NCBI RefSeq assembly: GCF_014126615.1
Contig: NZ_CP059897.1
Location: 248,001 to 312,000 of the forward strand
Origin: Ciceribacter thiooxidans
Lineage (GTDB): Bacteria; Pseudomonadota; Alphaproteobacteria; Rhizobiales; Rhizobiaceae
Length of the DNA: 64,000 bases
Reading direction: 5' to 3'
This document shows, in pieces, positions 35,895 to 45,655 of this stretch (positions within the stretch are counted from its first letter, which is position 1; each line of letters opens with the position of its first letter). A program made the translations under genes and the position numbers. The notes under the pieces were generated by a model that was given only the letters and a program-made list of their open reading frames with translations, made no database searches and was not told the DNA's origin.

Positions 35895-35915
35895 GATAAT
35901 CTACATCAATTTATC
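35895..35915. promoter_or_regulatory. Inverted repeat, candidate LysR-type operator
   Basis: GATAA (35895-35899) and TTATC (35911-35915) are separated by 11 bp, with partial extension outwards (ATTC-AC and AG-AAT). It lies 27 bp from the LysR start and about 240 bp from pxpA in the 285-bp AT-rich divergent region. LysR sites of the T-N11-A type have this form. Assignment is by position only. Confidence 0.4.
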
Positions 35916-36153
35916 AGAATGAGAAGCGCCTAGATTGTACCCGGTTTCGGACGCACCCTATATGACACAGGGTAACATATTGATCTTCTTTGACCTCACA
36001 ACTGTAGCGTCTGCGAACATGATATCGTTTATTCAGATATTGAGTTTCCAAAAATAGAATTTTTCAAATGGACCTTTTCTTAATACCGTTTTCTGACACG
36101 AAAGAAGGCATTGCGCTGCATTGCACAAAATGCGGGCAGAACAGGGAAGAAAA

Positions 36154-36930
36154 GTGGCACTCGAGGTCGTGGACATCAATTGTGATCTGGGCGAGGCGTT
36201 CGGCCGTTGGCATGTCGGAGACACCGACGACGCCGCCCTGATGGGACTAATCAGCTCGGCCAACATTGCGGCCGGCTTCCATGGTGGTGATCCGAATCTG
36301 ATGGATCACACCGTGCGCCTCGCGGTCGAACATGGCGTCGGCGTCGGAGCCCATCCCGGCTATCATGACCTCCAGGGCTTCGGCCGGAGAAAGATCAACG
36401 GCACCGCCCGCGAGCTCGTCAACGACATTGTCTACCAGGTGGGCGCGTTACGCGAGTTCGCCCGTCGCCACGGCACCAACCTGCAGCATGTGAAGCCGCA
36501 CGGCGCGCTCTACATGGAGATGGCGGTCAACCCGGAGCTGGCGCAGCTCTTCGTCACCTATATGCGCACCGTCGCGCCAAACGCCTACGTCTTCTGCATG
36601 GCAGGGTCCGCAACCGAGAAGGCTGCAATCGAGGCCGGTCATCCCGTCGTCCGGGAATTCTATGCGGACCGAGACTACGACGAGAGCGGCTCCATCGTCT
36701 TCACCCGCGACGCGGGACGTCCCGATCCGGCGGCAATCGCCCGCAAGGTGGTGCGCGCCTGCACCGAGGGTCGCGTGACGGCCGTCACCGGCAAGGACAT
36801 CGAGGTTCCCTTCGAGAGTATCTGCTTCCATTCAGATACGCTTGGCGCCCTCGAGATCGTCCGCCACATGCGCGAAGCCCTGATCGCCGCCGGCATCCGC
36901 ATCGCCCCCATTTCAGAAATCGTCAGATAA
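36154..36930 (+). CDS. pxpA: LamB/YcsF family protein, 5-oxoprolinase subunit A homologue
   Basis: A 258-residue protein of the PxpA family, which works with PxpB and PxpC to hydrolyse 5-oxoproline (pyroglutamate) to glutamate. The GTG at 36154 is preferred as start (GGGAAGA just upstream; it places the conserved VDINCDLGE at the N terminus). Further landmarks are [35 protein letters not shown] and [12 protein letters not shown]. It opens an operon that also carries a biotin carrier, a biotin carboxylase, PxpB, PxpC and an ABC importer. The presence of biotin enzymes suggests the ring-opening chemistry may involve carboxylation, or that the substrate is another lactam or amide. Confidence 0.88.
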   Translation: MALEVVDINCDLGEAFGRWHVGDTDDAALMGLISSANIAAGFHGGDPNLMDHTVRLAVEHGVGVGAHPGYHDLQGFGRRKINGTARELVNDIVYQVGALREFARRHGTNLQHVKPHGALYMEMAVNPELAQLFVTYMRTVAPNAYVFCMAGSATEKAAIEAGHPVVREFYADRDYDESGSIVFTRDAGRPDPAAIARKVVRACTEGRVTAVTGKDIEVPFESICFHSDTLGALEIVRHMREALIAAGIRIAPISEIVR

Positions 36931-36942
36931 CGGGAGACCACG

Positions 36943-37185
36943 ATGAGCAAGCTCGAGATCAAATCGCCCCTGCCGGGAACCTTCTACCGCCGGTCGTCTC
37001 CCGACGCCGCGCCCTACAAGCAGGATGGGGAGAGCGTCGCGGCCGGCGACGTCATCGGCCTTATCGAAGTGATGAAGACCTTCCACGAAGTCCGCGCCGA
37101 CGCGAGCGGAAGCGCGATCACCTTCGTCGCCGAGGACAATGAGCCGATCATGGCCGGCCAGGTCATCGCCGAGGTCGAGGCATGA
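36943..37185 (+). CDS. Biotin carboxyl carrier protein (stand-alone biotinyl domain)
   Basis: An 80-residue protein that is just one biotinyl domain. The biotin-accepting site is Lys45 in IEVMKTFHEV, a variant of the usual EAMKM. The fold begins with SPLPGTFYRRSSPDAAPY and ends AGQVIAEVEA. AccB of fatty-acid synthesis is longer, with a linker. Its stop overlaps the start of the biotin carboxylase gene by 4 bp, so it is clearly the carrier of this operon's carboxylase. Confidence 0.9.
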   Translation: MSKLEIKSPLPGTFYRRSSPDAAPYKQDGESVAAGDVIGLIEVMKTFHEVRADASGSAITFVAEDNEPIMAGQVIAEVEA

Positions 37186-38564
37186 GCATTTCGTCGATCC
37201 TCGTCGCCAACCGGGGCGAGATTGCAGTCCGGATCATTCGCGCCGCCCAGGCACTAGGGATCAGGACCGTGCAGGTCCATTCCGCTGCAGACCGTGACAT
37301 GCTGGCCGTGAGGCTCGCCGACCAGGCGGTCGAAATCGGGCCGCCGTCCGCGGCGAAGTCCTATCTCAACATCGAGGCTGTGCTGAAGGCCGCACGAGAA
37401 ACCGGCGTCGACGCCATTCATCCCGGCTATGGCTTCCTCTCGGAAAACGCCGCCTTCGCGAAGGCCGTTGAAGAGGCTGGCCTGATCTTCATCGGGCCGC
37501 GCCATGATGCGATCAGCCTGCTCGGCGACAAGGTCGAGGCGCGCAAGGTCGCAAGCCGTGCCGGCGTCCCGACCGTGCCCGGCTCCAAAAGCCGGATCGA
37601 TGACATCGCCGCCGCGCGCGAAATCGTCGAGGAAATCGGCTTTCCCGTGATGATCAAGGCGGCGGCGGGCGGCGGTGGCCGCGGTATCCGCATCGCCGAA
37701 AGCATGGAGGATTTCGAGCGGCATTTCCCGCAGGCCTCCGCCGAAGCACTCGCCGCCTTCGGCGATGGTGGCCTCTATGTCGAGAAAGTCATCACCCGCG
37801 CCCGCCACGTCGAGGTCCAGATCCTCGGAGACGGCAAGAACGCCATCCACTGTTTCGAGCGTGAGTGCTCCCTCCAGCGACGCCGCCAGAAGGTGTGGGA
37901 AGAGGCCCCTTCCTTCCGCCTGCCGGAGACCGTCCGCAAGGCACTCTGCGAGAGCGCCGTCGCGCTCGCCCGGGAGGTCGGCTATCGCGGGGCGGGTACC
38001 GTTGAGTACCTCTATGACGACGAAACGCGCGCGTTCTACTTCATCGAGGTGAACACCCGCATTCAGGTCGAGCATCCTGTGACCGAAATGATCACGGGTA
38101 TCGACCTGGTCCAGGAAATGATCCGCATCGCCGGCGGCGCCGAGCTTTCGATCCGCCAGGAAGATGTCGCGATCCGCGGTCACGCAATCGAGTGCCGGAT
38201 CAACGCCGAGGACCCCATGCGCGGTTTTCTGCCGGGTCCCGGCCTGGTCGAGGCGCTCGGCGTTCCGGAAGGCGACGGCGTCCGTTTCGACACCATGCTC
38301 TACGACGGCTACCAGGTCCCGCCCTTCTACGATTCGCTCCTCGGCAAGCTGATCGTCTGGGGTGAAAGCCGCGACCACTGCCTCGACCGGCTCGGAGAGG
38401 CCCTCGACAATTTCGAGATCCGCGGGCTCGCAACGACCATTCCTCTCCACAAGGCACTGGCATCCGATCCGTCGGTGGCCGCCGGTGACGTCCACACCCG
38501 CTTCCTCGAACCGTGGCTGGAGACGGAGTTCAAGGCCTTTGTCGCATCCAAGGAGGTTGCCTGA
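37182..38564 (+). CDS. Biotin carboxylase subunit (AccC-like)
   Basis: A 460-residue ATP-grasp enzyme that carboxylates biotin on the carrier protein. It contains ILVANRGEIAVRIIRAAQALGI, HPGYGFLSENAAFA, the glycine-rich ATP loop AAAGGGGRGIR, ECSLQRRRQKVWEEAPS and FIEVNTRIQVEHPVTEM, in the normal order and at the length of AccC. It overlaps both neighbours by a few bases. Since the downstream PxpB/PxpC proteins are homologous to the carboxyltransferase part of urea carboxylase, this subunit, the carrier and those two together resemble a split urea-carboxylase-type enzyme. Confidence 0.92.
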   Translation: MSISSILVANRGEIAVRIIRAAQALGIRTVQVHSAADRDMLAVRLADQAVEIGPPSAAKSYLNIEAVLKAARETGVDAIHPGYGFLSENAAFAKAVEEAGLIFIGPRHDAISLLGDKVEARKVASRAGVPTVPGSKSRIDDIAAAREIVEEIGFPVMIKAAAGGGGRGIRIAESMEDFERHFPQASAEALAAFGDGGLYVEKVITRARHVEVQILGDGKNAIHCFERECSLQRRRQKVWEEAPSFRLPETVRKALCESAVALAREVGYRGAGTVEYLYDDETRAFYFIEVNTRIQVEHPVTEMITGIDLVQEMIRIAGGAELSIRQEDVAIRGHAIECRINAEDPMRGFLPGPGLVEALGVPEGDGVRFDTMLYDGYQVPPFYDSLLGKLIVWGESRDHCLDRLGEALDNFEIRGLATTIPLHKALASDPSVAAGDVHTRFLEPWLETEFKAFVASKEVA

Positions 38565-39439
38565 TGCCCATGCGCTATACATTCGGAGGTGACGAACACC
38601 TCTTCGTCGAATGCTCCGAGGAAATGTCGCTCGAGGCATTCTTCAATTCGCTGTCGATGACGACGGGCATCAAGCAGGCGAAGATCAAGGGCGTCACCGA
38701 AATCTGCCCGGCAAACGCCTCCTTCCAGATTAAGTTCGACCCGGACGTCATTCACCCGAACGACATCCTGAAGGAAGTCCAGGCGATCGAGGCAGCGGCT
38801 GCGAAGTCGGAGCCGGTGATCACCACCCGCATCATCGAGATCCCGGTCTTCTACAACGATCCGTGGACGCACGAGACGCTGATGCGTTTCCGCGAACGCC
38901 ATCAGGATCCGCAAAGCACCGACCTCGAATATGCCGCCCGGATCAACGACTACGGCTCGGTCGACGATTTCGTCGCCGCCCACTCCGGCTCTCCCTGGTT
39001 CGTCTCAATGGTCGGCTTCGTTTCGGGCCTGCCGTTCATGTATCAGATGGTCGAACGCCAGAGGCAGATCGAGGTGCCGAAGTATCTGCGGCCGCGCACC
39101 GACACGCCGAAGCTCACCGTCGGCCATGGCGGCTGTTTCGGCTGCATCTACTCGGTGCGTGGCGCCGGCGGCTACCAGATGTTCGGCATCACCCCGATGC
39201 CGATCTACGATCCGACCCAGACGACGTCCTACCTCAAGGACTTCATGGTCTTCTTCCGCCCCGGCGACATCGTCAAGTTCAAGCCGGTCGACCGCGACGG
39301 CTACGACCAGGCGGTGGAAGACGTCGACAAGGGACGCTTTGCCCCGCCGATTCGCGAGGTGAAGTTCGACCTCAGGGAATTCCAAAAGGACATCGACGGC
39401 TACAACGCAAAGCTGGAGGGCGTTCTCCATGGCCATTAA
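38564..39439 (+). CDS. pxpB: 5-oxoprolinase subunit B / KipI-type carboxyltransferase domain protein
   Basis: A 291-residue protein of the AHS1 (KipI/PxpB) family. The start is the ATG at 38564, with AAGGAGG eight bases upstream and the preceding stop overlapping by one base. Landmarks are GDEHLFVECSEEMSLEAF at the N terminus, GFVSGLPFMYQMVER, PKLTVGHGGCFGCIYSVRGAGGYQMFGITPMPIYDP and FMVFFRPGDIVKFKPV. It forms the enzyme core with the next subunit, whose start codon lies inside its 3' end. The same domain is fused into urea amidolyase, where it takes the carboxyl group from biotin. Confidence 0.87.
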   Translation: MPMRYTFGGDEHLFVECSEEMSLEAFFNSLSMTTGIKQAKIKGVTEICPANASFQIKFDPDVIHPNDILKEVQAIEAAAAKSEPVITTRIIEIPVFYNDPWTHETLMRFRERHQDPQSTDLEYAARINDYGSVDDFVAAHSGSPWFVSMVGFVSGLPFMYQMVERQRQIEVPKYLRPRTDTPKLTVGHGGCFGCIYSVRGAGGYQMFGITPMPIYDPTQTTSYLKDFMVFFRPGDIVKFKPVDRDGYDQAVEDVDKGRFAPPIREVKFDLREFQKDIDGYNAKLEGVLHGH

Positions 39440-40397
39440 GGTTCAACATCCAGGTCTCGCCACCACCGTCCAGGATCTCGGTCGGCCCGGCTATTTCCAT
39501 CTCGGCATCCCGCTCGGCGGCGCCATGGACCGCCTTGCGCTCAAGGCCGCAAACCTCCTCGTCGGCAATGAGGAAGGGGCTGCCGGCCTTGAGGCGGTCT
39601 TCGTCGGACCAAAGCTCGAATTCACCGAAGATGCGATGGTCGCCGTGACCGGAGCCGAGATGCCGATCCGGGTCGACGGCGAAGAGAAGCCGGGCTGGAC
39701 TGCCTTCAAGGTCCAGGCCGGCCAGGTGCTCTCCTTCGATTTTCTGAAGACCGGCGCACGTATCTATATTGCCGTCTCCGGCGGCATCGACGTGCCGCTC
39801 GCGCTCGGCTCCCGCTCGACCTACGCGATCGGGGCACTCGGCGGCTTCAAGGGACGGCCGATCGCCGCCGGCGACGAACTGCCGGTCGGTGCCGCAGGCA
39901 CGGCCGTCGAAGGCAAGTCGATCCCGGAAGCGCTCCGTCGTCGTCCCGGCATGCCGGCCGAGCTGCGGGTCCTGCCGGGTCTCTACTGGCACCGTATTAC
40001 CGAGGAGTCGGGGAAGAACTTCTTCGAAGACACATGGAAGGTGGCGCCGGAAGCCGATCGCATGGGTTACCGCTTCCGGGGCGGGCGCAAGCTCGATTTC
40101 GTTCCGCGCACGCCGCCGTTCGGCGCCGGCTCCGATCCGTCGAACATCGTCGACAGCTGTTATCCCTACGGCTCCATCCAGGTTCCGGGTGGCACCGAGC
40201 CGATCATCCTGCATCGCGATGCCGTTTCCGGCGGCGGCTACTTCATGCTCGGAACCGTCATCTCCGCCGACATGGATTTGATCGGCCAGCTTCAGCCGCA
40301 TACGCCGACCCGCTTCGTGAAAGTCGACATGGAAACCGCGCTTTCCGCGAGAAAGGACCGCGCCGCCCTGATCAACCAGATCCGCAATCTCTTCTGA
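39429..40397 (+). CDS. pxpC: 5-oxoprolinase subunit C / KipA-type carboxyltransferase domain protein
   Basis: A 322-residue AHS2-family protein, partner of PxpB. It has PGLATTVQDLGRPGYFHLGIPLGGAMDRLALKAANLLVGN at the N terminus, then AVSGGIDVPLALGSRSTYAIGALGGFKGRPI, and SSEPGTEPIILHRDAVSGGGY-like sequence near the end (GGTEPIILHRDAVSGGGYFMLGT). It overlaps pxpB by 11 bp. Together the pair makes the hydrolase/carboxyltransferase core. It is followed by the binding protein of the operon's own importer. Confidence 0.88.
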   Translation: MAIKVQHPGLATTVQDLGRPGYFHLGIPLGGAMDRLALKAANLLVGNEEGAAGLEAVFVGPKLEFTEDAMVAVTGAEMPIRVDGEEKPGWTAFKVQAGQVLSFDFLKTGARIYIAVSGGIDVPLALGSRSTYAIGALGGFKGRPIAAGDELPVGAAGTAVEGKSIPEALRRRPGMPAELRVLPGLYWHRITEESGKNFFEDTWKVAPEADRMGYRFRGGRKLDFVPRTPPFGAGSDPSNIVDSCYPYGSIQVPGGTEPIILHRDAVSGGGYFMLGTVISADMDLIGQLQPHTPTRFVKVDMETALSARKDRAALINQIRNLF

Positions 40398-40432
40398 CCC
40401 GCAGCAACCAACTCCATAAAAGGGGAACAACA

Positions 40433-41557
40433 ATGAAAAACAGAATTGCACTCACACTGGCGAGCTCCGCACTCGCCCTGACGCTGGCGACGCCCGCGCT
40501 CGCAGAAGCCTGGTATCCTTATCCGGCGCAAGCCGTCGAGCCGGCGTTTTCGGCCGACGGCAAGGCCGTCGACATGTCCTATTCGCCGCTCGAAAAAGCA
40601 GAGAAGCCCTGGAACATCTGCGTTTCCTTCCCGCACATGAAGGACGCCTACTGGCTCGGCGTCGACTACGGCGTCGCGGAAGAGGCAAAGGACCTCGGCG
40701 TCAAGATGAACCTCGTGGAAGCTGGCGGCTATACCGAGCTCTCCAAGCAAATCAGCCAGATCGAGGACTGCGTCGCCGGCGGCGCCCAGGCCGTCGTCAT
40801 CGGCGCCATCTCCTTTGACGGCCTCAACAATCTCGTCAGCGAGATCAAGAAGAAGAACATTCCGGTGATCGACGTCATCAACGGCATTTCTTCTCCCGAC
40901 GTTACCGCCAAGTCGCTCGTCTCCTTCTACACCATGGGCTTTGAGACCGGCTCCTACCTCGCCAAGAAGCATCCCGCAGGCTCCGAGGAAGTGAAGGTCG
41001 GCTGGTTCCCGGGCCCGGCCGGCGCAGGCTGGGTAGAAGCCGCCAACAAGGGCTTCCTCGAAGCGATCAAGGGCTCGGCCGTCAAGGCTCTCGAGCCGAA
41101 ATACGGAGACACCGGCAAGGAAGCCCAGCTGAAGCTGGTCGAGGACGTGCTGCAGGCCGAGCCCGACATCCGCTATGTCGCCGGCACGGCGGTGACGGCG
41201 GAAGCCGCCCAGGGCCTTATCCGCGAGCGCGGACTCAAGGGCAAGGTCGACCTTCTTGCCTTCTACATGACGCCCGGTGTCTACGAAGGCATCAAGCGGG
41301 GCTTCATTCTCGCCGCCCCGGCGGACTCCATGGTCGTCCAGGGTCGTATCGCCATCGACCAGGCCGTCCGTGCGCTGGAAGGCAAGGAGTTTGTCAAGCA
41401 TGTCGGACCGAAGATCTTCGTGGTCGATCCGTCCAACGTAAAGACCGTGCCGCAGACCAACATCCTGCCCCGGATGGGTACAAGCCGGTCTTCTCGGTCA
41501 ACTGACCGAGCGGGCTCCGGCGTTGGACACACGCCGGGGCCATCTCCCAGCGTCTAG
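40433..41557 (+). CDS. TorT-like periplasmic sugar-type binding protein, 3' end frameshifted
   Basis: A secreted type I binding protein of the TorT branch. The start ATG at 40433 follows AGGGGAA. The signal peptide is MKNRIALTLASSALALTLATPALA, cleaved before EAWYPY. The fold is shown by WNICVSFPHMKDAYWLGVDYGVAEEAKDLGV, GAQAVVIGAISFDGLNNLV and VGWFPGPAGAGWVEAANKGF. As read, the last part after TNILP is an unrelated tail ending at 41557. Adding one C in the run at 41468-41471 gives the natural ending ...TNILPPDGYKPVFSVN with a stop at 41503-41505, just before a strong hairpin. The repaired protein has 357 residues. It feeds the ribose-type importer encoded next. Confidence 0.87.
   Translation: MKNRIALTLASSALALTLATPALAEAWYPYPAQAVEPAFSADGKAVDMSYSPLEKAEKPWNICVSFPHMKDAYWLGVDYGVAEEAKDLGVKMNLVEAGGYTELSKQISQIEDCVAGGAQAVVIGAISFDGLNNLVSEIKKKNIPVIDVINGISSPDVTAKSLVSFYTMGFETGSYLAKKHPAGSEEVKVGWFPGPAGAGWVEAANKGFLEAIKGSAVKALEPKYGDTGKEAQLKLVEDVLQAEPDIRYVAGTAVTAEAAQGLIRERGLKGKVDLLAFYMTPGVYEGIKRGFILAAPADSMVVQGRIAIDQAVRALEGKEFVKHVGPKIFVVDPSNVKTVPQTNILPRMGTSRSSRSTDRAGSGVGHTPGPSPSV
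41513..41541 (+). terminator. Strong stem-loop after TorT-like binding-protein gene
   Basis: GGC-T-CCGGCGT (41513-41523) pairs with ACGCCGG-G-GCC (41531-41541), 10 bp with one mismatch around a 7-base loop. No T run follows. It lies eight bases after the repaired stop codon of the binding-protein gene, but inside the frameshifted frame, which supports the repaired reading. Confidence 0.6.
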
Positions 41558-41574
41558 ATTGGACTGATACGAAA

Positions 41575-43085
<1,511 letters not shown>

Positions 43086-43089
<4 letters not shown>

Positions 43090-44123
43090 CCAGCAAGCTC
43101 GAAACCGTGTCGGTCTCGGACACCAAGCAGACCCTCTCCTCGACGGCCGCAGTGAAGGCGGTCTTCATCAGGCTCGGTGTCCTGCCCTTCTTCCTCGTGG
43201 CAGCCCTCATCCTCTTCACACTCGCTTCAAAACAGTTCCTGACGCTCGACAACCTCACCAACGTCGCCCGTCAGTCGGTTTATCTCGTCCTCGTCTCCCT
43301 CGGCCAGATGCTGGTTCTGGTGACGGGCGGCTTCGATCTCGCCGTTGGCACCTCGATCGCGCTCACCTCGGTCGTCTCGGCTTCGGTCATGGTGTATTTT
43401 GCAGCCCAGTTTCCTGACACGGTCTGGCTCGTCATCGTTCTAGGCGTGTCGGCGGGCTTCCTCGCGGCTCTGGCACTCGGCATGCTGAGCGGTATCGGCA
43501 TCGCACAGTTCGGGGTTTCTCCCTTCATCATGACGCTGGGCGTGCAATCCGTCGGTGCCGGCATCGCGCTCTTCCTGACCGGCGGCGTGCCGATCGGCAA
43601 CCTGCCCTTCGAATTCGGCGATTTGTTCGGTTTCGGCCGCGTTTTCGGCGTGCCCGTCCCGGTCCTGATCGCGGCGGTCGCCATCGCCGCCATGTGGATG
43701 TTGATGAACCGCACCCGCAGCGGCGCGCGCATCTACGCGATCGGCGGCAACATCAAGGCCGCCAATCTCTCCGGCATCAACACCAAGCGGACACTCTTTC
43801 TCGCCTATATCCTCTGCGCACTTCTCGCCTCGGTCGCCGGCGTTCTGCTGACGGCGCGGGTCGAAAGCGGAGAAACCAATCTCGGCGGCACGATCGCGCT
43901 CGAATCGATCGCGGCCTGCGTTATCGCCGGCGTCTCGCTGAGGGGCGGCATCGGCCGGGTTGAGAGCGTGGTGCTGGGCGCCTTCTTCATCGTGCTCGTC
44001 CAGAACGGCATGAACTTGATGCAGATCGGTTCCTACATGCAGATGGTGCTGCTCGGCTCGCTGCTGATCCTCGCCGTCGTCATCGACCAGTTCCGCTACC
44101 GCATGCTCGTCGGCAACAGGTGA
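43086..44123 (+). CDS. ABC transporter permease (RbsC-like)
   Basis: A 345-residue inner-membrane permease with about nine segments. The conserved loop is LVLVTGGFDLAVGTSIALTSVVSASVMVYF, and the cytoplasmic loop GARIYAIGGNIKAANLSGINTKRTLFLAYI is typical of ribose-family permeases. It is the last gene of the operon; the convergent PLP enzyme gene ends 14 bp away. Confidence 0.93.
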
Positions 44124-44137
44124 GCGGGCACGTACCG

Positions 44138-45088
44138 CTAGCGGACCACGTTGCCGCCGCAGAGGATCGTCGCCACGGATCCTCCCTGCAGCCTCTCCCG
44201 GTGTTCCAGTGTGGCGGCAACGCCCGCCGCACCGGCGGGCTCGACGACCAGACCGTAATGCTGCAGGCAGAATCGCATCGCCGACCGGATCGTCTCTTCG
44301 CCGACCGTCCACACCTCGTCCACCGTGGTCTTCATCGTTTCGAGTGCATGAGGGACTGGCTCGCGCACGGCGATCCCGTCGGCGATCGTCGGCGCAGACG
44401 GAGTCGCGACATACGTGCCGCGCTGCCAGGAAAGAAGCATCGCCGGGGCTTCTGCCGCGACGACGCCGATCACGCGGCAAGACGGCATCTTCGCCTTCAT
44501 CCACGTGCCGACACCTGTCAGAAGGGCACCGTTGCCGAGGGGCACGAGGACGATGTCGAGAGGGATACCTCGCATGTCGGTCTGCCGCGTGGTCTCAAGT
44601 GCGATGGTGCCGGCGCCCTCGGCAATGGCCGCCTCAGCCCCGTCCTCGACGAAGACATAGCCCTTTTCGGCAGAGAACTGGCGCGCCTCCCCCTTCGCCG
44701 CGTCAAAATCCTCGCCATGGAGGCGCACATCGGCTCCAAGCCCGCGCATGGCGGCGATCTTCAGCGGGTTGGCGTTCGTCGCCGCAAAGATGATCGCCTT
44801 GCGTCTCCGCTTGGCAGCCGCATAGGCGAGCCCCTGGCCGAAGTTTCCGGCAGAGGCCGTAACGATCGGAACGCCGGAGGAAGGCATCGTCCGGAGAAGC
44901 CAGTCGGTTCCGCGCCCCTTGAAGGAGCGGATCGGGTTCAGCGTCTCCACCTTCGCGTGAAGGGCAAGCCCAAGTTCGGCATCGGCTGCGGCATGCCGCA
45001 CGAGCGGTGTGTCGAGAAAGACCGGGTCGATGGCGTCATAGGCGGAGAGGATGCCGGCGACGCCGGGGCGATGTTGCAAATCAGTCAT
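44138..45088 (-). CDS. PLP-dependent threonine dehydratase/ammonia-lyase-like enzyme 1
   Basis: A 316-residue fold-type II PLP enzyme. The start is set at the ATG at 45088 (longer in-frame extensions are not conserved-looking). The PLP Lys is in the motif NPIRSFKGRG, the cofactor phosphate loop is VPLGNGALLTGVG, and SAGNFGQGLAYAA is the usual substrate-side motif. No ACT regulatory domain is present, so it is of the catabolic or serine-racemase/hydroxyaspartate ammonia-lyase type. It is divergent from the Lrp-type regulator and has a relative at 45656-46633. The substrate amino acid cannot be told from sequence. Confidence 0.86.
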   Translation of the reverse strand: MTDLQHRPGVAGILSAYDAIDPVFLDTPLVRHAAADAELGLALHAKVETLNPIRSFKGRGTDWLLRTMPSSGVPIVTASAGNFGQGLAYAAAKRRRKAIIFAATNANPLKIAAMRGLGADVRLHGEDFDAAKGEARQFSAEKGYVFVEDGAEAAIAEGAGTIALETTRQTDMRGIPLDIVLVPLGNGALLTGVGTWMKAKMPSCRVIGVVAAEAPAMLLSWQRGTYVATPSAPTIADGIAVREPVPHALETMKTTVDEVWTVGEETIRSAMRFCLQHYGLVVEPAGAAGVAATLEHRERLQGGSVATILCGGNVVR

Positions 45089-45129
45089 GCGGGCAGCATA
45101 GCTGTCCGAAACGGGAAGATTCCTCAAAC

Positions 45130-45648
45130 ATGATCGGTCAAATGGATAGTCTACCCAGAAGGCGCGCAACTTCGAGCGGATCACCCGAACATGTCACCGC
45201 CGTCGATCGGGAAATTCTGGCAATCCTGCAGGAGGATGCCCGTGCCACCATCGAGGACATTGCGGTCCGCACCGGGCTTTCACCGTCCTCGGCACAGAGG
45301 CGCCTTCAGCGGCTGCGGGAAAACAAGGTCATTCTCGGCGACGTCTCGATCGTCGACCCGAGGAAGGTCGGATTAGGCGTTACCCTTCTTGTCGAGCTCG
45401 AGCTCGAGCGGGATCGGCCGGAACTCATGGCAAACCTTCACCAATGGATCGCGAAGACCCCCGAGGTCCAGGAAGCCTGGTGCATCACCGGCCGTGGCGA
45501 CTACACGCTCGTCGTCGTCTGCGGATCGATCGACGATTTCGATACGCTCGCCGAGCGGCTGGTGAACGAGAACCCAAATGTTCGCAAGTTCACCACCCAT
45601 GTCGTGCTGAAGACGTTGAAACGCGGGCTCGCCGTCCCGTTGCCGTGA
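45130..45648 (+). CDS. Lrp/AsnC-family transcriptional regulator
   Basis: A 172-residue regulator. The start is taken as the ATG at 45130, but the ATG at 45142 is equally possible. Residues about 25-75 form the helix-turn-helix (VDREILAILQEDARATIEDIAVRTGLSPSSAQRRLQRLRENKVI). A C-terminal RAM/AsnC ligand-binding domain follows (PEVQEAWCITGRGDYTLVVVCGSIDDFDTLAERLV). Its position between two PLP-dependent amino-acid ammonia-lyase genes suggests it responds to their substrate amino acid. The gene at 44138 is divergent from it and the one at 45656 is convergent. Confidence 0.9.
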   Translation: MIGQMDSLPRRRATSSGSPEHVTAVDREILAILQEDARATIEDIAVRTGLSPSSAQRRLQRLRENKVILGDVSIVDPRKVGLGVTLLVELELERDRPELMANLHQWIAKTPEVQEAWCITGRGDYTLVVVCGSIDDFDTLAERLVNENPNVRKFTTHVVLKTLKRGLAVPLP

Positions 45649-45655
45649 ACGGAGA

